Positions 52,288 to 60,160 of a stretch of 64,000 nucleotides of DNA are shown here, one piece after another (position 1 is the stretch's first letter; every line of letters begins with the position of its first letter). A program made the translations under genes and the position numbers. The notes under the pieces were generated by a model. The model did no database searches, was not told the DNA's origin, and saw nothing but the letters and a program-made list of their open reading frames with translations. The stretch comes from Niabella ginsenosidivorans (GTDB lineage: Bacteria > Bacteroidota > Bacteroidia > Chitinophagales > Chitinophagaceae): contig NZ_CP015772.1 of the NCBI RefSeq assembly GCF_001654455.1, forward strand, positions 5,270,001 through 5,334,000. Reading direction: 5' to 3'.

Positions 52288-54927
52288 TCAACTCATCAAT
52301 TTCTTAACCGCATCGATCACCTGCTGCAGGTTCCCGGCTTCCTGTCCGCCGGCAGTTGCCAGCGTTTTCTGACCACCACCGCCTCCCCTGATCAAAGGCG
52401 CTACCTGCTGCTTAATAACCTGACCTGCATCCAGCCCTTTAGCAGCAACTACCGTATCCGCAACAGCAACGGCTACGGCGGCCTTGCCTCCTATATTGGC
52501 GCAAAGCACGATCACAAAATCCCGTAAATGATTTTTCAGATCGCTGCAGAGCTTTTTTAATGCATCCGGGGTGCTTACTTCCACAATGGCGCCGATAAAA
52601 TTTACCTGGTTGATGATCTCATCTTTTTGCAGCAACTCATTACGGATGCCCACCAGCTCTTTTGCTTCCAGTCGCTCCACTTTCTTTTCCAGCGCTGTTT
52701 TGTCCGTGATCAGTTTCTCAATCGCCTTTAAGGGATCTGCGGTCTTTAACAATTCACCCACCTGTTTGTAGCCGGCGATCTTTTCGCTGATATAGCGGAA
52801 AGCGGCCGGCCCCGTAAGGGCTTCGATCCGCCTTACCCCGGCAGCTACAGCAGATTCTGAGATGATCACAAACAGGCCGATCATACCAGTTTGGGGCACA
52901 TGCGTTCCCCCGCATAATTCCACGGAAAAATGCGGATCAATGGTCACCACCCGCACCACAGCACCATATTTTTCACCAAAAAGCGCCATAGCTCCCAACT
53001 GCAACGCTTCCTCTTTGGGCATTTCTTTAATGACCACGGGGATGTTTGCACGGATCTTTTCATTAACGATCATTTCCACCCGGCGCAGTTCCTCATCAGT
53101 GATCTTGGCAAAATGCGATACATCAAAGCGCAGAACATCAGGAGCTACCAAAGAACCTTTTTGGTTTACGTGTGCCCCCAGTACCTCTTTCAGTGCGGCA
53201 TGCAATAAATGTGTTGCCGTATGATTATAGGTAGTATTCAATCGTTTTTCTAAGTCTACAACAGCGGTTACCGGACCGTCAATATCTGCCGGGAGCTTAT
53301 CCACCAGATGAATGATCAGCTCATTTTCTTTTTTGGTATCATTCACACGGATGCGCTCGTTTCCAAAAGTGAGCGTACCGGTATCGCCTATCTGGCCGCC
53401 ACTCTCGGCATAGAAGGGCGTGGTTTCCAGTACCAACTGATACTGTTCCTTTCCTTTGGTTTTTACCTTACGGTATTTGATAACGCGCGTGGACACATTC
53501 AGGTCGTTATACCCCACAAAAGTGACCGGTGCTTCCGCGTGCACCTGCTGCCAGTCTTCTGTATCAACAGTCGTTGCAGAACGGCTGCGGTTTTTCTGTT
53601 CCTGCATGGCAGCCTCAAAACCGGGCTCATCAATAGTCATATTGTTTTCTGAAGCGATCAGCCGGGTAAGGTCAATAGGGAATCCGTAAGTGTCATAAAG
53701 CTCAAAAGCATCTTTTCCCGCAAGAGTTCCGGCCGTTTTCCCGGATATCAGTTCGTCCATCCGCTTCAGCCCTTTTTCCAGGGTGCGCAGAAAAGATTCC
53801 TCTTCTTCTTTGATGACTTTACGCACAAAAGCCTGCTGTTGTTCCAGTTCAGGGAAAACATCTTTAAACTGTTCCGCAATCACCGGCACCAATTGATTCA
53901 GCAAAGGTTGCTGGTAGTTAAGATAGGAATAATAATACCGAACGGCACGGCGCAATATACGGCGGATTACATACCCCGCCCCGTTGCTGGAAGGCAATTG
54001 TCCATCCGCAATAGTAAAGGCAACAGCCCGGATATGGTCTGCAAGTACTCTGAATGCAATCGCCTGTTTACTGTCGCTGCCATCATATTTTTTATGCGTG
54101 ATCTTTTCAACCGCGGCAATCGTTCCGGTAAAAACATCTGTATCATAGTTGGATGTTTTGTTCTGCAGTACCCGCACCAGCCGCTCAAAGCCCATACCGG
54201 TATCTACATGTTTGGCCGGTAAGGGTTGCAGGCTGCCGTCTTTCAGGCGGTTGAACTGCATAAACACATTGTTCCATATTTCGATCACCTGCGGGTGGTC
54301 TGCATTCACCAGGGTTTTTCCGTCTGCCTGCCGGCGCTCTTCGTCCGGCCGGCAATCTACGTGAATTTCCGTGCAGGGACCGCAGGGGCCGGTATCGCCC
54401 ATTTCCCAGAAATTGTCTTTTTTATTGCCTTTCAGGATGCGGTCTTCCGCAATCCATTTTTTCCATTCATCCGCCGCTTCTTCATCAAAAGGGAGCCCAT
54501 CCTTTTCGTCTCCTTCAAAAACCGAAACATATAAGCGGTCCTTGGGGATCTTTAGTACCTCCGTGAGCAGTTCCCAGCTCCAGGCGATCGCCTCTTTCTT
54601 AAAATATCCTGCCGTTGGCAGGGCAGGATCGCCAAAGCTCCAGTTGCCCAGCATTTCAAACATGGTATGGTGGTAGGTATCTACCCCCACTTCCTCCAGG
54701 TCGTTATGCTTACCGCTTACCCGCAGGCATTTTTGGGTATCTGCCACACGCGGATAAGGGCTTTGCCTGTTGCCCAGGAAATAATCCTTAAACTGGTTCA
54801 TGCCCGCATTGGTAAACATCAGTGTCGGGTCGTTCTTTACTACAATGGGCGCAGAAGGCACAATTTCATGTCCTTTACTCTTAAAAAAGTCTAAAAAAGC
54901 CTGCCGGATCTCGGTACTGGTCATCAT
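52288..54927 (-). CDS. alaS: Alanyl-tRNA synthetase
   Basis: 879 residues, class II synthetase charging tRNA(Ala). Order: catalytic core (MTSTEIRQAFLDFFKSKGH; motif 2/3 segments including FTNAGMNQFKD and GNWSFGDP), tRNA recognition domain, editing domain with the zinc motif NHTATHLLHAAL and CGGTH, and the C-Ala domain ending with RGGGGGQKTLATAGG. All editing residues appear present. The start at 54927 (or the adjacent ATG at 54924) fits the family; the upstream ATG at 54963 adds an atypical stretch. The 290-base region up to the PIN gene shows only weak inverted repeats. Confidence 0.97.
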   Translation of the reverse strand: MMTSTEIRQAFLDFFKSKGHEIVPSAPIVVKNDPTLMFTNAGMNQFKDYFLGNRQSPYPRVADTQKCLRVSGKHNDLEEVGVDTYHHTMFEMLGNWSFGDPALPTAGYFKKEAIAWSWELLTEVLKIPKDRLYVSVFEGDEKDGLPFDEEAADEWKKWIAEDRILKGNKKDNFWEMGDTGPCGPCTEIHVDCRPDEERRQADGKTLVNADHPQVIEIWNNVFMQFNRLKDGSLQPLPAKHVDTGMGFERLVRVLQNKTSNYDTDVFTGTIAAVEKITHKKYDGSDSKQAIAFRVLADHIRAVAFTIADGQLPSSNGAGYVIRRILRRAVRYYYSYLNYQQPLLNQLVPVIAEQFKDVFPELEQQQAFVRKVIKEEEESFLRTLEKGLKRMDELISGKTAGTLAGKDAFELYDTYGFPIDLTRLIASENNMTIDEPGFEAAMQEQKNRSRSATTVDTEDWQQVHAEAPVTFVGYNDLNVSTRVIKYRKVKTKGKEQYQLVLETTPFYAESGGQIGDTGTLTFGNERIRVNDTKKENELIIHLVDKLPADIDGPVTAVVDLEKRLNTTYNHTATHLLHAALKEVLGAHVNQKGSLVAPDVLRFDVSHFAKITDEELRRVEMIVNEKIRANIPVVIKEMPKEEALQLGAMALFGEKYGAVVRVVTIDPHFSVELCGGTHVPQTGMIGLFVIISESAVAAGVRRIEALTGPAAFRYISEKIAGYKQVGELLKTADPLKAIEKLITDKTALEKKVERLEAKELVGIRNELLQKDEIINQVNFIGAIVEVSTPDALKKLCSDLKNHLRDFVIVLCANIGGKAAVAVAVADTVVAAKGLDAGQVIKQQVAPLIRGGGGGQKTLATAGGQEAGNLQQVIDAVKKLMS

Positions 54928-55215
54928 ATTAATATAGGCCGTAATAAAGTTTACGGGATGCAAATTTAACTGATTGACACGGTTTTTATGTCTTTTGTGA
55001 CCAGCAGTTGTACTACTATTGATCTTTACTTGCTACGCTCAGTTCAACACCTGTAATTCTTATTGTAAAAGTTAGGTGTACTACTCAAAAATAGCATCTC
55101 ATTCAGTCTTTATCTGCAACTACGACAGATAACCAACCATATAAAAACAATCTTCGCTTCATTTTGATGTCGGCAAAGCAGCATATTTGTAGCTAATTCA
55201 ACGTAATTAAAAATC

Positions 55216-55628
55216 TTATTTTTTCTTGTTCTTAGTTGAAAGGGCCATAAATTCATTTATTGAAAGAAGTGATACTTTAGGAAAGCTTATTGTTTTCAAC
55301 AGTTTAAAATGTTTGTCTTCTGAAATAAGATAATAAGCCCTGCCAGCAATAGCGCAATCTGCATATTTATTATCATCTTCATCAATTAACAGCCATTTAT
55401 AAAAAGCGGTATAAAAATGTACATTAGGCAACTCTTTCAGCAGTGAAATAAATGCATTAGCTGTAGATACACTAAACTTTTGTTCTATTATTTCCTGGTA
55501 TTCAAATAGTATCTCAGAAAAAACAGCGAGATCAAAGTTTCCTTTCGCCAAAGACTGGTAAATGACGTGATAGGGGGCAGTGAAGTAAGGCTCATCACCA
55601 ATATATTACAGTCAAGAGCAACTGTCAT
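55216..55628 (-). pseudogene. PIN-domain toxin, frameshifted
   Basis: Reading from the ATG at 55628 gives MTVALDCNILVMSLTS, the typical N-terminus of a PIN nuclease (D6 is the first acidic residue). The frame then breaks at a run of five C (minus strand, 55573-55577). The continuation PYHVIYQSLAKGNFDLAVFS runs in another frame to 55216 and holds the other acidic residues (LFEYQEI, DCAIAG, SEDKHF). Total length 413 fits loss of one base from a 6-C run and a 137-residue protein. It follows the antitoxin gene by 6 bases, as usual for such pairs. A sequencing error in the homopolymer is a real alternative. Confidence 0.82.
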
Positions 55629-55634
55629 ATCTTA

Positions 55635-55847
55635 TCATGCTGATTTTCTAAAATGCTCTTCTTTCCAGCGCTCAAATATATCCCGGGTATAGTTGTGGAT
55701 TTCGGCTGCTTTATCTGCTTCACGTACCACTTTATCGCTTAAATAAGTAATGAGCAAAGACTTAAGCTTCTTTAAATCTTCCTCACTTTGATCAGTGGAA
55801 AAAAGTTTCAGGATCTCTAATTGTATATTGTTTAATGCTGCTTCCAT
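55635..55847 (-). CDS. Antitoxin of the PIN toxin pair
   Basis: 70-residue charged, mostly helical protein (SEEDLKKLKSLLITYLSDKV, then a C-terminus ending RWKEEHFRKSA). Position immediately before a PIN toxin and the WK-EHF C-terminus match antitoxins of PIN pairs in Bacteroidota; the basic/aromatic tail probably binds the toxin. No classical DNA-binding motif is evident. An inverted repeat 37 bases upstream may be the control site. Confidence 0.75.
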   Translation of the reverse strand: MEAALNNIQLEILKLFSTDQSEEDLKKLKSLLITYLSDKVVREADKAAEIHNYTRDIFERWKEEHFRKSA

Positions 55848-55883
55848 TTTCTATATTGGCATCAGATTTTTTCTTACCTAAAC

Positions 55884-55900
55884 AACGTGGTGCACACGTT
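55884..55900. promoter_or_regulatory. Inverted repeat upstream of the toxin-antitoxin pair
   Basis: AACGTG, 5 bases, CACGTT. Its position before the antitoxin ATG suits autoregulation, but it is short. Confidence 0.35.
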
Positions 55901-55989
55901 ATACATTTTTCGCTTTAGTTGGATTGCGCAAAAATTAAAGGGGGCTTGGATTTAAAGTAAAATAGTTTTAAATCCAAAGATATTTCCTC

Positions 55990-56895
55990 TTATCGCATTC
56001 GCTTTCCTTCAAAAGGATAAAAGGACAACCCCAGCGAAAGCAAAAACCTTCTGGAACGCACTTCCCTGTTCTCATATACCGCCGGCGGACTGTCTTCATG
56101 AGTGCTGGCGGCTAACGGATTGGTGGCAAAATGTGCGCCTACATCCAGCTTCATCCAGGAAATGCCGGGAAACCCTGCCTGAAAAAGCAGACTGGGCTCA
56201 AAAAATACGCGGCCTTTATTTTTCATACTGGTATATCCCAGCATGGATTGCTCTTCCTCAGAATAACTGGTACGGATATTATTGGAGGTCAGCAGGGAAA
56301 ACTGTGGTGCAACGGATAAACGGGCGTTTTCCGTAAAAAAGAAATTAAATGACGGGGTAAGGTGGTATTTTATAAAATCAAAGTCAAAATAATGCCTGCG
56401 CTCCGTTGGTGTGCCTGTATCCGTGGATTTTGAGGACCCGAACCCGGCGCCCAGCACTCCGTTAAAATATACTTTACCGGAGCCTCCCATCTCCGTGTAA
56501 AAACCTGCGCCCACCTCTATCATGGAACGGGTGTAGCTGATCTTGCTGCCTTTATTCCCGTCCATAAGGTCATCATTGTTATAAAGATCTTTTTCAAACC
56601 GGCGCATGCCCGCTGCCTGAATAAGGAAATGATCGGTAACCGCATACGCCGCCTGCACATCAAAGCCGAGGTTCCGGTCGATTGTATGCCGCTGATTACT
56701 ATCAAGATCAGGATTGTTAAAAAGATCATCGGGATTGGCAGCAAAGGCTCCCGTCAGCTTCAGATCTCCTTTCTCACGGAAAAAAACGGCATTGTACACC
56801 GCCGGGCTGTTTATATACCGCGGGTTGGTAGAGCTGCAGGATGCAAGAAAAAAAACAAGTGCACTTATAACCAACACATAAACAGTTTTCTTCAT
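55990..56895 (-). CDS. Outer-membrane beta-barrel-like lipoprotein
   Basis: 301 residues. The lipobox is FLASC (Cys about 20). The rest shows alternating amphipathic strands typical of a small beta-barrel, starting AVFFREKGDLKLTGAFAANP and ending LLSLGLSFYPFEG. No enzyme motif is visible. It is probably exposed on the outer membrane; function unknown. Single gene, divergent from mgsA. Confidence 0.7.
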   Translation of the reverse strand: MKKTVYVLVISALVFFLASCSSTNPRYINSPAVYNAVFFREKGDLKLTGAFAANPDDLFNNPDLDSNQRHTIDRNLGFDVQAAYAVTDHFLIQAAGMRRFEKDLYNNDDLMDGNKGSKISYTRSMIEVGAGFYTEMGGSGKVYFNGVLGAGFGSSKSTDTGTPTERRHYFDFDFIKYHLTPSFNFFFTENARLSVAPQFSLLTSNNIRTSYSEEEQSMLGYTSMKNKGRVFFEPSLLFQAGFPGISWMKLDVGAHFATNPLAASTHEDSPPAVYENREVRSRRFLLSLGLSFYPFEGKRMR

Positions 56896-56984
56896 AACAA
56901 ATTATTTTTGAATTTTTTATATAAAACGACAGCAAAACAGAAAATGCAACAGTAAAACAGATTGATTTATCTTTAACCTCCTAA

Positions 56985-57455
56985 ATGCAAATTATGGACC
57001 GGATCCTGGAAGCCCGTAAAAGAATAGCGCTGGTAGCGCATGATCATAAGAAGGAAGAACTGCTGGCCTGGGCGTTTTCCTGTAAAGAGCAATTGTCTGC
57101 CCATGAGCTGTTTGCTACAGGCACCACGGGTAATATGCTGGAAAAAGCATTGCATCTGCCCGTACACAAACTATTAAGTGGTCCCCTGGGTGGGGATCAG
57201 CAGATCGGCGTTATGATTGCAGAAGCAAGGCTGGATGTACTGATCTTTTTCTGGGACCCGATGGAAGCGCAGCCGCATGACCCGGATGTAAAAGCCTTAC
57301 TCCGGCTAGCAGCCACCTACAACCTGCCGGTGGCCTGTAATGCCGCCACGGCCGACTTTATGTTTTCCTCACCCTTTATGACAGAGGCATACAGGGCTCT
57401 TCAAACGGACTATTCACAGTACCTGAAAAGGCAATTACCGAACCAATCCATATGA
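56985..57455 (+). CDS. mgsA: Methylglyoxal synthase
   Basis: 156 residues, converts dihydroxyacetone phosphate to methylglyoxal in the cytosol, bypassing lower glycolysis under phosphate or sugar stress. Family motifs: ARKRIALVAHDHKK, FATGTTGNML (phosphate binding), LSGPLGGDQQIG and the catalytic Asp region IFFWDPMEAQPHDPDV. The start at 56985 aligns with the usual family N-terminus. No glyoxalase gene is adjacent. It precedes uvrB by 81 bases. Confidence 0.95.
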   Translation: MQIMDRILEARKRIALVAHDHKKEELLAWAFSCKEQLSAHELFATGTTGNMLEKALHLPVHKLLSGPLGGDQQIGVMIAEARLDVLIFFWDPMEAQPHDPDVKALLRLAATYNLPVACNAATADFMFSSPFMTEAYRALQTDYSQYLKRQLPNQSI

Positions 57456-57536
57456 CAAAGTGTTTTATTGAGTCCTGGGCTATGGGCCAGGTCAAAAATT
57501 TAAAGCCCTGATAACAATAGACAACAAACGCATTCA

Positions 57537-59576
57537 ATGCCTTTTAAATTACATACCCCATTTCCTCCCGCAGGAGACCAGCCGGAAGCGATCCGGCAGT
57601 TGACAGAAGGCATTCTGGAAGGAGAAAAATACCAGACCCTGTTAGGGGTTACCGGTAGTGGTAAGACCTTTACAATGGCCAACGTAATCCAGAATGTACA
57701 GCGGCCTACGCTCATTATTACCCATAACAAAACCCTTGTAGCCCAGCTATACGGCGAGTTCCGGCAGTTTTTTCCTGAAAATGCAGTAGAATATTTTGTA
57801 TCTTATTACGATTACTACCAGCCGGAAGCCTATATGCCGGTAAGCGATACCTATATCGAAAAAGATCTTGCCATCAACGAGGAACTGGACAAGCTGCGCC
57901 TGCGGGCCACCACCAGCCTGCTGAGCGGCAGGAGGGATATTATTGTGGTGGCATCAGTAAGCTGCATTTATGGTATGGGTAACCCCACCGATTATGAAAA
58001 TGGCATCATCCGTATTGACCGGGGTCAAACCATCTCCCGCCAGGGGTTCTTACATGCGCTGGTCAATTCTCTTTATACGCGCACCACGCTGGAATTTACA
58101 AGAGGCACATTCCGTGTAAAGGGCGATACGGTGGATATTAATATTCCCTACCTGGATTTCGGATACCGGGTCACTTTTTTCGGGGATGAGATCGAGCAAA
58201 TTGAAAGTATTGATGTGGTTACCGGCAAAAGGATCGGAAAAATGGAAAATGCAGCCATTTTTCCCGCTAACCTGTATGTAGCGCCCAAAGATGTGATCAA
58301 CCAGGTGCTGTTTGAGATACAGGATGAAATGCAGGCCCAGGTGGATTATTTTACACAGCAGGGCCGGCTGATAGAAGCACAGCGGATAAAAGAACGGGTG
58401 GAGTACGACCTGGAAATGATCAAAGAGCTGGGCTATTGTAATGGGATCGAGAACTATTCGCGCTTTTTTGACCGCCGCAATCCCGGAACAAGGCCCTTCT
58501 GTTTGCTGGATTATTTTCCCAGAGACTATATCACCATTATTGATGAAAGTCACCAGACCATGCCGCAGATCAGCGGGATGTACGGGGGTGACAGGAGCCG
58601 GAAACTGATCCTGGTGGATTATGGTTTTCGCCTGCCTTCCGCGCTGGATAACCGGCCATTAAACTTTCACGAGTTTGAGAACCTGCAGAACCAGCTGATC
58701 TTTGTTTCGGCTACACCGGACAAATATGAACTGGAGAAGACAGGAGGTGTGATCGTAGAACAGGTAGTACGTCCTACAGGTCTTTTAGATCCGCCTATTG
58801 AGATCCGCCCCAGCATCAATCAGATCGACGACCTTTTGGATGAGATCGATAAAACGGTAAAAAAAGGGGATCGGGTACTGGTGACCACTTTAACCAAACG
58901 CATGGCGGAGGAAATGGACAAGTACCTGCACCGGATCAATATCAAATCAAAATACATCCACAGCGAAGTGGATACTTTGGACCGGGTGGAGATCTTGCGC
59001 CAGCTGCGCCTGGGTGAAATTGATGTGCTGGTAGGCGTGAATTTGCTGCGGGAAGGGCTGGATCTTCCGGAAGTAAGCCTGGTGGCCATCCTGGATGCCG
59101 ATAAAGAAGGTTTTTTACGGAATGAGAAATCGCTGACCCAGACAGCGGGCCGTGCCGCCCGGAATGTGGATGGGAAGGTGATCTTTTATGCCGATACTAT
59201 AACAGGAAGCATGCAGCGTACCATTGACGAGACCAACCGCCGCCGCGAAAAACAGATCGCCTATAATATGGAGCATAATATTACACCGCGTACCGTTAAA
59301 AAATCAAAGGAACAGGTATTCCAGCAAACTTCTGTGCTGGATATTAAAGGTTTTGATGAAAAAGACCGGAACGCCATTGGGTTTGATGAAGACATGATTA
59401 CCGTAGCGGCAGAGGACCCGGCTGTTTACAAAACCATTCCCCAGATGGAAAAAGCCATTGCCAGAACCAAAAAAGAAATGGAAAAGGCCGCCAAAGACCT
59501 GGATTTTATGGAGGCTGCACGGCTGAGGGATGAGATGTTCCGTATGCAAAAAGAGCTGGAAGATATGAAGAAATAG
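57537..59576 (+). CDS. uvrB: UvrABC excision nuclease subunit B
   Basis: 679 residues, DNA-damage recognition helicase of nucleotide excision repair. Walker A GVTGSGKT (37-44), the beta-hairpin region YYDYYQPEAYMP (about 92-103), DESHQT (Walker B region), helicase motif VI GRAARN and a C-terminal UVR domain (about 640-675, KEMEKAAKDLDFMEAARLRD) that contacts UvrC are complete. uvrA and uvrC are not in the window. Confidence 0.98.
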   Translation: MPFKLHTPFPPAGDQPEAIRQLTEGILEGEKYQTLLGVTGSGKTFTMANVIQNVQRPTLIITHNKTLVAQLYGEFRQFFPENAVEYFVSYYDYYQPEAYMPVSDTYIEKDLAINEELDKLRLRATTSLLSGRRDIIVVASVSCIYGMGNPTDYENGIIRIDRGQTISRQGFLHALVNSLYTRTTLEFTRGTFRVKGDTVDINIPYLDFGYRVTFFGDEIEQIESIDVVTGKRIGKMENAAIFPANLYVAPKDVINQVLFEIQDEMQAQVDYFTQQGRLIEAQRIKERVEYDLEMIKELGYCNGIENYSRFFDRRNPGTRPFCLLDYFPRDYITIIDESHQTMPQISGMYGGDRSRKLILVDYGFRLPSALDNRPLNFHEFENLQNQLIFVSATPDKYELEKTGGVIVEQVVRPTGLLDPPIEIRPSINQIDDLLDEIDKTVKKGDRVLVTTLTKRMAEEMDKYLHRINIKSKYIHSEVDTLDRVEILRQLRLGEIDVLVGVNLLREGLDLPEVSLVAILDADKEGFLRNEKSLTQTAGRAARNVDGKVIFYADTITGSMQRTIDETNRRREKQIAYNMEHNITPRTVKKSKEQVFQQTSVLDIKGFDEKDRNAIGFDEDMITVAAEDPAVYKTIPQMEKAIARTKKEMEKAAKDLDFMEAARLRDEMFRMQKELEDMKK

Positions 59577-59676
59577 GATGCATTTCCCGGCTTTCCACGG
59601 CATAAGAAACCGGGTTGGACCGGGCCGGCCTCAGATCTGAACAAGCAGTTCGCAATAGAAAAATTTATAACCATTA

Positions 59677-60093
59677 ATGATCCTTTTTTTAAGTGGGGTG
59701 GAAGTTCGTCTGGAGCCGCACGCCGTTCATATTACAAATGATGCCGCATTGCAGAGATTACTGAACAGGCAGGCGGAGCCTGCTACGGAAAAGCTGGTAC
59801 AGGAAATAATCAGTGCATATCAGCAACATTACCGGCAGCCGTTTGCTATTAACCCCGATTCTCTTGCTGTCGAAATATGGGGACATGTATATGTTGAACA
59901 GTTTGCGGAATACATGGAACGACTGATACAATCGAAATTGATTGAAAAAATTTTATCACCGGTGAAAGGAATCTGCAGCGTCATAGATTGCGGCGAAAGC
60001 GGGCATGATCAAAACCGCTGGTTCTGGGATCTGCTGGCTCCTTTTAAATCCACCATTGCCGGCTGGCTGCCGGTTAAACAGTATCCTTTATAA
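59677..60093 (+). CDS. Hypothetical protein between uvrB and polA
   Basis: 138 residues, no signal peptide and no family I recognise. The sequence is mainly helical with an acidic-hydrophobic middle and a late aromatic segment (CGESGHDQNRWFWDLLAPF). Codon use looks like that of its neighbours and it ends 67 bases before polA, so it is probably a real gene, perhaps co-transcribed with polA. Confidence 0.55.
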   Translation: MILFLSGVEVRLEPHAVHITNDAALQRLLNRQAEPATEKLVQEIISAYQQHYRQPFAINPDSLAVEIWGHVYVEQFAEYMERLIQSKLIEKILSPVKGICSVIDCGESGHDQNRWFWDLLAPFKSTIAGWLPVKQYPL

Positions 60094-60160
60094 AAGCCCT
60101 CTTTTTCAAAGGGATAACCGGGAACGTCGGGTTTTGACTTCTATATATTACCTTAGCAAC

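Noticed and set aside
54964-55215. Possible remnant gene or RNA in the gap after the PIN gene
   Set aside because: No frame gave recognisable protein and only a weak 6-base inverted repeat (ACACCT/AGGTGT) was seen.
60005-60160. Longer N-terminus for polA
   Set aside because: It overlaps the preceding gene, and MDKRLFLLDAYALVF at 60161 is the usual polymerase I beginning.
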